Shown here piece by piece: positions 6,233 through 11,975 of a stretch of 11,975 bases of DNA. The position numbers and the translations under genes were made by a program. The stretch's first letter is position 1, and each line of letters starts with the position of its first letter. Source of the DNA: an uncultured Alphaproteobacteria bacterium (GTDB lineage: Bacteria > Pseudomonadota > Alphaproteobacteria > RF32 > CAG-239). Under the pieces are notes generated by a model. It was not told where the DNA came from. It was given only the letters and a program-made list of their open reading frames with translations, and searched no databases. The stretch covers positions 1 through 11,975 of the forward strand of contig CAKQMD010000039.1 in assembly GCA_934254925.1 (NCBI GenBank), in the 5' to 3' direction.

Positions 6233-9119
6233 CGCTGCTTCCCCCGCTCACGCCCCATTCCTTAACCCGCGCCAAATGCTCATAGTCGCTGTAGTCGGGA
6301 ATTTTCTTCGGATTAGGCTGACAAACATAGGCCGTCGTCTCAAAGTCAAACAACGCTACCGTCTCCTTAATCCGCTGCAAATTGTTGTCCAAAATCTCCG
6401 TCACGCCTTCTGCCGTTTCCTGCGCTTTTTTTCCCAGTTGCCAATAAATCAGCCGGGCAATCGGCGCAGCGTCGATTCCCTCAAAACCTCCGGCCGCCGC
6501 GATAATCCCCTCAATCGGCAACTGCGGAGCATAGCCGCTTTGCAGTTCTTTGACGCTGCGAATCTTCCCGGTTTTATAATCGATGATGTTCAGCTTGCCG
6601 TCGCCGGTCTCATCAATCCGATCAGCCTTGGCCGTCAGGGTAAAATCACCGGCCGGCGCCGCAAAACGATAACTGCCGCGAACTTCGTTATGCACCCTTT
6701 TCACTTCACCGCGATATTCCTGCTCCACTTCGACCAACCAAGCGGCGATTTTTTCAAAATGCGGCCACCAAAAGGCCCTTTTCTCCATAGCCACGGCATG
6801 CCGCTGAAAATACGCCCGACCGAGCGCCAGCATCTGCGCCTCGCCGTCAGCGGGATAAGCCTCGGGATAACGGTTGTTGAAATCTTCCAAAATCGCATGA
6901 ATCATCGTACCGTAATCCGCCCAGGTCAAATCTTCTTCCACCGGATCCAACGGCTTCAACTTTAAAATATATTTGGCAAAAATGCTGTAGGGATCGCGCA
7001 TCCAAAGCTCTACGGCACTGGCGGAAAGAACCCGCGGACGGGCCGCAACCGGCGGACGCGGCGCCGGAGGCTGCAGGCGGATTTGCCGCCGCGGCTGATC
7101 AAGCCCCAAAGCCGCCAGGCGATAAAGCGGATCTTCCAAAGTCTTCGGATCTTTTCCCCAAGCTTTAGCCACCGTCTCCAACCGCATCCACCATCGAGAC
7201 TTGACCATCGGCGTACCTTCCACACGCTCGGCTCGGGTCAGATAAACCGTTTCCGCACCCAAAAACTCGCAGAAATCATGTGCCGTCACCCCCACGGCTT
7301 TTTCCGGCTGCGGCAAACCGAACTCTTTTTTCATCGGCCGCGACATCCAGGGATCGGCACTCGGCATCGCCGGCCAAACGCCTTCGTTCACCTCGCCGAG
7401 GATCATCACGTCGCTTTTGTATAAACGCGCCTCCATCGGCCCCAAAATTTTAAGGCGCGGATGCGTGCCATAACGCGGGCGCACCGTTACTTCGCTCATC
7501 AAAGCCTCGATCAACCCCGCAAATTCCGCTGGATCAACCGGCCCCAAAACCTCCGCTTTTTCATACAAACCGGCAATAAAACCCGCCGCTGCTTCCCCGG
7601 CGTCACCGCGCCACAAAACCTCTCCGCCGCTTTGGCTTTCCCCCGCTGCCATGGCTTCCGCCGCCGTTGTCCAAGCCGCCAGCAAAAGTTTGAAATCGGC
7701 CTGCGGCTGCCGCATCAAAAGATAAAAGTCGCCGAACTTCTTCTTCCAACCTTCGGCCCAAAGCTCCAAAGCCTCGTCCGGATGCCCGCCGCGCCAAACT
7801 TTTTGTTCCAACAGGCGCGCCTTGGCCCGCACCCGACCATAGTCTTCTCCGGCCGCAGTCAGCGGATGCTTGGCCAACATCAAAAAATCCGAACGCTTAA
7901 AATCACCGGCCGCAACCGCAATGATCAAACGCAAAAAACGTCCTTCCGGCGTTTGCTGCAACGGTAACCCTGCGGAATCGTCAACCTTAAGCTCCCAGCG
8001 TTCCAACTCGGCCGCCACCCGCCGTGCCAAATGTCGGTCTCCGGTAACCAAAGCCGCCGTTTTTTCCGGCGTTTCCAAAGCTTCGCGCATCAAAAGGGCA
8101 ATACCCAGAGCTTCTTCGCGAATATCTCTGAAATTAAGCAAATTCAGACCGTTCCAAGCCTCGCTGCCGACGGACAATTGCGGCAACTGACGCCATTGGT
8201 CCGTCGTCGCTGCCGGTCGCATAACCTCGCTGATCAAAATCTCCCGCGCAACATTTCCCGGTGCTTCCAAATCTTCAACCGCAGAACGGTCAAGTTGCAA
8301 GTCATCCAGTAATTCCTTCAGCTCAAACTGCGGATGGCTCTCGTCAACGAAAGCCCAGTCTTCTTCACTCAAATGACGATCCAAACCATTCAGGATCACT
8401 TCCCCCTGCGACAGGGACAAAATCGTTTTCGCCAATTGCCGCATCGCCGGAAAAGCCGCGGTACTGCCCGCCAAAATCAGACGTTTCTGCGGCCGGGTTT
8501 CCTGCCAAATTTGGCTTTGCAGCCGTAACAACTCGCGACGCCGCAACCCCGGATCCGTCAATCCCCGTTCCGCCAAAATCGCCGGCCAATTTTCGGTGAT
8601 AATTTTCAAAAAAGCCAACGTCTCCTGCCAATGCGCCGCATATTCTTCCGGCACCAGAGAATCAAGACGCGAAAAATCAAGCTCCCGACTGTGAACGTCG
8701 TCAATCAACTTTGTCAACGCCCGCGCCAAAAAAGCCGCCTGATGCAAAGACATCTTTTCCATGCCGAAATCGCTGGGCTTGGCCGTCAACAAACGGATGA
8801 ACAGCATCATGCGTTCGTTGTCGCCGATGGCCGGAACCAGTTGTCGCAAGGCCACCGCCGCTCCCTGTCCGCTCAAAAGCAGCTCGTCTTCCTCCACGTC
8901 GCCGATCGGCTGCATTTTCGGCAACAACATCGGCTTCAAACCGGCCAAACGCACAAAAGTATTTTTAAGATTTTGACAACTCCGCCGATTCGGCAACAAA
9001 ACCGTCACTTCGGCCAAAGCCAAAGGGTTTTCGGCATACTCCGTCAGCAGCCTCGCCGCCAAAACCTCAAGAAAATCTTTGCTTAAGGCGATGTTATAAA
9101 GCCGCGTCCGCAGTTTCAT
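6225..9119 (-). CDS. addB: AddB, nuclease subunit of the double-strand break repair complex (alphaproteobacterial type)
   Basis: This is a 964-residue partner of AddA in DNA end resection. The N-terminal part has the alphaproteobacterial LLPNRR start of the helicase-like fold but no GKT Walker A, so it is an inactive helicase domain. The conserved middle segment GEVNEGVWP (near 575) and DPWMSRPM (near 593) is typical of this subfamily. The C-terminal nuclease carries GTMIHAILEDF near 735, ADRID near 831 and IIDYKTG near 847, with metal and catalytic residues intact. The four-cysteine iron-sulfur site of the Bacillus AddB nuclease is missing; only isolated cysteines occur. Start: the frame is open to 9179, but that would overlap rdgB by 86 bp. 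ATG 9119 follows AAAGGAG and yields the expected MKLRTRLYNIALSKDFLEVL beginning. It still overlaps the rdgB end by 26 bp and the addA start by 8 bp, so translation of all three is likely coupled. Confidence 0.95.
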   Translation of the reverse strand: MKLRTRLYNIALSKDFLEVLAARLLTEYAENPLALAEVTVLLPNRRSCQNLKNTFVRLAGLKPMLLPKMQPIGDVEEDELLLSGQGAAVALRQLVPAIGDNERMMLFIRLLTAKPSDFGMEKMSLHQAAFLARALTKLIDDVHSRELDFSRLDSLVPEEYAAHWQETLAFLKIITENWPAILAERGLTDPGLRRRELLRLQSQIWQETRPQKRLILAGSTAAFPAMRQLAKTILSLSQGEVILNGLDRHLSEEDWAFVDESHPQFELKELLDDLQLDRSAVEDLEAPGNVAREILISEVMRPAATTDQWRQLPQLSVGSEAWNGLNLLNFRDIREEALGIALLMREALETPEKTAALVTGDRHLARRVAAELERWELKVDDSAGLPLQQTPEGRFLRLIIAVAAGDFKRSDFLMLAKHPLTAAGEDYGRVRAKARLLEQKVWRGGHPDEALELWAEGWKKKFGDFYLLMRQPQADFKLLLAAWTTAAEAMAAGESQSGGEVLWRGDAGEAAAGFIAGLYEKAEVLGPVDPAEFAGLIEALMSEVTVRPRYGTHPRLKILGPMEARLYKSDVMILGEVNEGVWPAMPSADPWMSRPMKKEFGLPQPEKAVGVTAHDFCEFLGAETVYLTRAERVEGTPMVKSRWWMRLETVAKAWGKDPKTLEDPLYRLAALGLDQPRRQIRLQPPAPRPPVAARPRVLSASAVELWMRDPYSIFAKYILKLKPLDPVEEDLTWADYGTMIHAILEDFNNRYPEAYPADGEAQMLALGRAYFQRHAVAMEKRAFWWPHFEKIAAWLVEVEQEYRGEVKRVHNEVRGSYRFAAPAGDFTLTAKADRIDETGDGKLNIIDYKTGKIRSVKELQSGYAPQLPIEGIIAAAGGFEGIDAAPIARLIYWQLGKKAQETAEGVTEILDNNLQRIKETVALFDFETTAYVCQPNPKKIPDYSDYEHLARVKEWGVSGGSSDE

Positions 9120-9699
9120 AGACTCCTTTGATAAACTTTTGGAAAGCCCTGCCGCGATGAGAAATCTTGTTTTTCTCATCCCCGTCCATTTCGGCGAAAG
9201 TCACATCTCGCCCTTCCGGCATAAAAAGCGGATCATACCCGAAACCGCCGTTTCCCCTTGGCGCTTCAAGCAGGCGACCGTCTACCCTGCCTTCAAAAAA
9301 GCGGCAATTTCCGTCCGGTTCCGCCAGAGCCAGCACGCAAGAAAAATGTGCCGCCCGACTGGGATTCCCTGAAGCCGCCATTTCGGTCAGCAGCTTTGCC
9401 ATTCCCTTTGCAAAATCCCGCTCCGGCGCATAACGGGCGGAATAAACCCCGGGACGGCCTCCCAAGGCATCAACGCATAAGCCGGAATCGTCAGCCAAGC
9501 AGGTCATGCTGCTGAGCCGCGCCAGTTCCTTTGCTTTCAACGCCGCATTTTCGGCAAAAGTCGTCCCGGTCTCCTCTACGTCGGGCAGTTGCAAATCGGC
9601 TGCCGACAAGACCTCCGTACCATAAGGCTCCAACAATCGGCGAATTTCCTTTATTTTTCCCTGGTTATGAGAAGCCACGAGCAGTTTTTTCAGCATCAT
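9094..9699 (-). CDS. rdgB: RdgB, dITP/XTP pyrophosphatase
   Basis: This enzyme of the Ham1/ITPase family hydrolyses ITP, dITP and XTP to monophosphates, keeping deaminated purines out of DNA and RNA. It is 201 residues, the normal size. Family motifs are the nucleotide-binding ASHNQGKIKEI at 8-18, ADDSGLCVDAL near 69-79, GRPGVYSARYA near 81-91, GFGYDPLF near 152-159 and KISHRGRA near 177-184. ATG 9699 overlaps the rph stop in ATGATG (bases 9699-9694); a second ATG follows at once, so the start may be either. The last 26 bp are shared with addB. It is thus the middle link of the rph-rdgB-addB-addA chain. Placing it beside addAB is functionally sensible, since failure to remove dITP leads to excision events and strand breaks in other bacteria, but that connection is an inference here. 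Confidence 0.97.
   Translation of the reverse strand: MMLKKLLVASHNQGKIKEIRRLLEPYGTEVLSAADLQLPDVEETGTTFAENAALKAKELARLSSMTCLADDSGLCVDALGGRPGVYSARYAPERDFAKGMAKLLTEMAASGNPSRAAHFSCVLALAEPDGNCRFFEGRVDGRLLEAPRGNGGFGYDPLFMPEGRDVTFAEMDGDEKNKISHRGRAFQKFIKGVYETADAAL
9123..9129 (-). promoter_or_regulatory. Ribosome binding site of addB, inside rdgB
   Basis: AAAGGAG on the minus strand lies three bases before ATG 9119. The same bases encode Lys-Gly-Val near the end of RdgB, so one sequence serves two frames. The spacing is short for a Shine-Dalgarno site, which fits a coupled start relying on ribosomes that terminate rdgB 26 bp further on. Confidence 0.6.
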
Positions 9700-10412
9700 T
9701 TTTCCAATCCCAAAGCCTGTTTTTGTTTATGGATCAATTCATTGATTCCTTTCTTGGCCAAAGCGAACAACTCCCCGAAATCTTCCTCGGCAAACGGATT
9801 CCCTTCCGCCGTTCCCTGAATTTCAACAATCTTACCACTCTCCGTCAACACAAAATTCGTGTCCGCCTGAGCGTTTGAATCTTCCTCATAATCAACGTCC
9901 AGCACCTTCTCGTCCTTATAAATGCCGCAGGAAATGGCCGCCACGAAATCACGAATGGGATTTGTCTTAAGCTTCTTTTGCTGCATCAGTTTTTCAATCG
10001 CCTGATACAAGGCGACAAACCCGCCGGTAATTGAAGCCGTCCGTGTCCCGCCGTCAGCTTGAATCACATCACAGTCAATGCAGATGGAAAGGTCTTTCAT
10101 CGCCTCCAAATCAACCACCGCCCGCAATGCGCGTCCGACCAAGCGCTGAATTTCCTGCGTCCGTCCGGAAGGCTTTTTCAGCTCGCGGGGAATGCGCACC
10201 TGCGCCGAGCGCGGCAACATACCGTATTCGGCAGTAATCCAACCGCGGTTTTGTCCTTTCAGCCAGGCGGGAACTTTTTCCTCCACGCTGGCCGTACACA
10301 ACACATGCGTATTGCCGCATTTAATCAAACAAGACCCCTCGGCATAAGGATTATAACCGGGAATAATCTCAATTGAACGAATTTCATCGCATTGTCTTCC
10401 GGAATGTCGCAT
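9696..10412 (-). CDS. rph: RNase PH, phosphate-dependent 3' exoribonuclease
   Basis: This trims the 3' ends of tRNA precursors using phosphate and forms a hexameric ring in the cytoplasm. It is 238 residues, normal for the family. Signatures include the RNA-binding start MRHSGR, GNTHVLCTASVEEKVP near 33-48, TAEYGMLPRSA near 60-70, SGRTQEIQRLVGRALRAVVD near 82-101 (phosphate and RNA site), and DCDVIQADGGTRTASITGG near 114-132 with the conserved acidic residues. ATG 10412 is preceded by GAGGA three bases upstream, in a longer GATGAGGAAAA run. It is the first gene of the operon, and its TGA overlaps the rdgB ATG. A likely promoter lies 36-64 bp upstream, and the flagellin-type gene ends 84 bp upstream on the same strand. 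Confidence 0.97.
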   Translation of the reverse strand: MRHSGRQCDEIRSIEIIPGYNPYAEGSCLIKCGNTHVLCTASVEEKVPAWLKGQNRGWITAEYGMLPRSAQVRIPRELKKPSGRTQEIQRLVGRALRAVVDLEAMKDLSICIDCDVIQADGGTRTASITGGFVALYQAIEKLMQQKKLKTNPIRDFVAAISCGIYKDEKVLDVDYEEDSNAQADTNFVLTESGKIVEIQGTAEGNPFAEEDFGELFALAKKGINELIHKQKQALGLEK

Positions 10413-10447
10413 TTTTCCTCATCTTTTCCATAATTGAACCTGCATTC

Positions 10448-10476
10448 ACAATAGAAGAAAAATCCCCAGCCCGCAA
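10448..10476 (-). promoter_or_regulatory. Possible promoter of the rph-rdgB-addBA operon
   Basis: On the minus strand TTGCGG (10471-10476) and TATTGT (10448-10453) are separated by exactly 17 bp. The match to sigma-70 boxes is partial (three and four of six), but the spacing is ideal and the position, just upstream of rph and after the flagellin stop, is right. The -35 lies in the loop of the hairpin described at 10457-10487. Confidence 0.4.
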
Positions 10477-10487
10477 GCAGATTTTTC
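10457..10487 (-). terminator. Possible terminator of the flagellin-type gene
   Basis: An 8-bp perfect inverted repeat, GAAAAATC and GATTTTTC, spans 10457-10464 and 10480-10487 with a 15-nt GC-rich loop. It begins 9 nt after the flagellin-type stop on the minus strand, and the distal arm holds five T. The stem is AT-rich and the T run is part of the stem, so it is weaker than a textbook terminator. The proposed rph promoter overlaps it. Confidence 0.4.
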
Positions 10488-10496
10488 ACGAAAAGA

Positions 10497-11975
10497 TCAA
10501 AACAGTTTGAGGATCGACTGAGAAGCCTGGGAGGCTAAGGAGAGAGAGTTCACAGCCAGTTGCTGCCTGGTCTGCAAAGCCAGCATATTGGCCGATTCCT
10601 CGTTCATGTCGGCCAAGGTCAGTTTGTCCGCCCCTTCGGTGAGAACGTTGATCAGGTTTTGCGTGAAATTTTCCCGCGTGGTAACAATCGAATAATAGTT
10701 GCCAAGTTCGGAACTCATTTGTCGAATTTGATTAAGCGCGTCTGTCAACTCTTGGATCGATTTCACCACATCACCTTGGTTTTGCCAATCAGTGGTGACC
10801 AAACCTAAAGCTTGGGCTGAGGCATCTTTGCCCTGCACGAAGAGCTGTGCCGAACGGTTTTCGTTAAAAGTCACCGTCAAATCCTGTTCCCGCAACAGAT
10901 TAATCCCCTTATAGGAACTGTCCTTGATCAAAGAGTCATATTGTTTGATAATCTCGCCATATTGCTTACTGTCGGTTTTCTTTTGATAAGACTGCGGTAT
11001 CGCCAACTCAGCCAACCAAGAACGATCCGGCTGAACGACAGTCTCTCCGTCGACTTTTTGATACTCGGCAGGCGTATCTTTCAACAATTTTCCGCTGATG
11101 GTATAATCAATGTCCTTCCCTGCCTGATAAATTTGCCCGGCCAATCCGATTCTGCTTCCTGCCACGGCTTTAAGCGTCGTCGACAACGTGTCGGAATATT
11201 GGCTGGTTCCCAAGGCATAATCATCCGTAATATTAATAAAGGCCTGAGTCGAATTGATAATCGTCGTTCCTTCGCAAAGCCGACGAGCATTGTCAATCCG
11301 GCTCTGATCATTGAGAATAAGCGTATTGTTATAATTGCTGTAACCGTTAAGCTGCGTTTTGCCGTTGCAAACAATCTCCGAACTCAAAAATTCCTCGGCC
11401 CTGCTTTTAGAAGTAATTATCGCATCATTAAATTTGCACTTTGTACTACTGAATACATAATTAGCATCTCCGCCGGCATTCAAAACCGCGCCCGGATCCG
11501 TCACATATTCTCCTCCCACAAAAATATTGTTCACAACTTGTTTATCCTGATGATAAATATTGTTAACACCTTGTAACCTAATTATTGAAGAGGATTGAGC
11601 TTGAATCAAATTAGGCTGAGCGACCGTGTTTCTGACGTCTGAATAAATGTCAAGGTCTTTAAAAACAATATCTGCATCACGCGACACCTGAATCAACTTA
11701 TACCACTGCTGACCGGCATCCCCGGTTGCATGAATGCTCAAATCGCAAAGATTGCCGGCAGTCGTAATCATATCCGTCGAAGCAGTCCCGCTCACCTCAA
11801 AATTGAGTGCCGAAAACTTGCCGCGCTCGTTGTCCGCCACGCCATAATAACCGATTCCGGTCAGATTCTGTCCTTCTTTCAGGGTTATCCTCGTATCACC
11901 CATATCAATTTGGCCGTAAATAACGATGTCGCCTTTCTTGCCGCTGTCTATCGCCGCCAACAGTTCCTCTTTGCT
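10497..11975 (-). CDS. Flagellin-type protein, 3' part, with beta-helix-like central region (partial)
   Basis: The frame is open to the right edge, so only the last 492 residues are seen. The TTG at 11960 is an internal leucine codon and not a start. The final ~57 residues (from NFTQNLINVL, through ADKLTLADMNEESANMLALQTRQQL, to SILKLF) are a clear flagellin C-terminal D0/D1 coiled segment of alphaproteobacterial type. Such ends build the filament core and are exported by the flagellar type III system. The preceding ~100 residues, with IQELTDALNQIRQMSSELGNYYSIV, are the D1 helices. By contrast, residues ~10-250 alternate short strands and turns (IVIYGQIDMG, ITLKEGQNLTGIGY, IVFKDLDIYS, IIRLQGVNNIY, TLILNDQSRI), as in right-handed beta-helix proteins. 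This region has four cysteines, near residues 77, 180, 203 and 234, which is odd for a flagellin. Its base composition is more AT-rich than the repair genes. The N-terminal flagellin half should lie just outside the window; if absent, this would be a different flagellin-like surface protein. Confidence 0.8.
   Translation of the reverse strand, partial: SKEELLAAIDSGKKGDIVIYGQIDMGDTRITLKEGQNLTGIGYYGVADNERGKFSALNFEVSGTASTDMITTAGNLCDLSIHATGDAGQQWYKLIQVSRDADIVFKDLDIYSDVRNTVAQPNLIQAQSSSIIRLQGVNNIYHQDKQVVNNIFVGGEYVTDPGAVLNAGGDANYVFSSTKCKFNDAIITSKSRAEEFLSSEIVCNGKTQLNGYSNYNNTLILNDQSRIDNARRLCEGTTIINSTQAFINITDDYALGTSQYSDTLSTTLKAVAGSRIGLAGQIYQAGKDIDYTISGKLLKDTPAEYQKVDGETVVQPDRSWLAELAIPQSYQKKTDSKQYGEIIKQYDSLIKDSSYKGINLLREQDLTVTFNENRSAQLFVQGKDASAQALGLVTTDWQNQGDVVKSIQELTDALNQIRQMSSELGNYYSIVTTRENFTQNLINVLTEGADKLTLADMNEESANMLALQTRQQLAVNSLSLASQASQSILKLF

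Larger units (their letters stand above)
10413..10496 (-). other. Intergenic region between flagellin-type gene and rph
   Basis: These 84 bp hold the end-of-gene hairpin (10457-10487), the proposed operon promoter (10448-10476) and the rph ribosome site GAGGA (10416-10420). No further gene is visible. Confidence 0.6.

Noticed and set aside
6276..6965. 229-residue plus-strand frame (and others within 7083-9086)
   Set aside because: These are antisense to addB, show no recognisable domain and have no ribosome sites.
9120..9179. Longer addB start (20 extra residues)
   Set aside because: It would lie wholly inside rdgB, has no better ribosome site, and the AddB-like sequence begins only after ATG 9119.
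10941..11576. 211-residue plus-strand frame opposite the flagellin-type gene
   Set aside because: It overlaps the continuous flagellin-type frame, whose C-terminus is clearly recognisable, and it has no family features of its own.
11958..11960. Start codon of the flagellin-type gene at TTG 11960
   Set aside because: The frame continues without a stop to the right edge and there is no ribosome site; the gene is cut by the window.

Overview
The window looks like chromosomal DNA of a free-living or host-associated alphaproteobacterium with a flagellum. The evidence is the AddB and AddA pair, which matches the alphaproteobacterial form of the recombination helicase-nuclease in order (addB-addA-trxA) and in motifs. 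A second clue is the flagellin carboxyl end, which has the ADxNEExAxxLALQTRQQL pattern of alphaproteobacterial flagellins. Assignment below class level would be guesswork; a Rhodospirillales-like gut lineage is only a suspicion. There are no tRNA or rRNA genes, no CRISPR array and no recognisable insertion sequence or phage gene.

Layout, left to right. Positions 1-139 are non-coding, AT-rich and crowded with short palindromes. Positions 140-1447 (+) hold hemW, a radical SAM heme chaperone. Its first ~79 codons carry an unusual in-frame insertion with a 42-bp sequence repeated 147 bp apart. Positions 1444-2346 (-) hold a ten-helix DMT/EamA-like membrane protein, whose stop overlaps the hemW stop by 4 bp. 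A strong intrinsic terminator (2419-2448) closes trxA (2456-2770, -), which appears to have its own promoter over the end of addA. addA (2858-6232, -), addB (6225-9119, -), rdgB (9094-9699, -) and rph (9696-10412, -) form one tightly overlapping operon read from right to left. Its likely promoter is at 10448-10476. The right edge (10497-11975, -) is the 3' part of a flagellin-type gene. Its central region looks like a beta-helix and not like an ordinary flagellin variable domain.

Working together: rph (tRNA 3' trimming) and rdgB (cleansing of ITP/dITP/XTP) are housekeeping genes often found next to hemW in this class. Here addB and addA, which process double-strand DNA ends for RecA-dependent repair, are joined behind rdgB by overlapping start and stop codons, and hemW lies nearby on the opposite strand. 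No new defence or mobile system is evident. The two parts most worth a second look are the repeat-bearing extension of HemW and the flagellin with an insert-like central domain. The long open frames antisense to addA, addB and eamA are shadows of the real genes.
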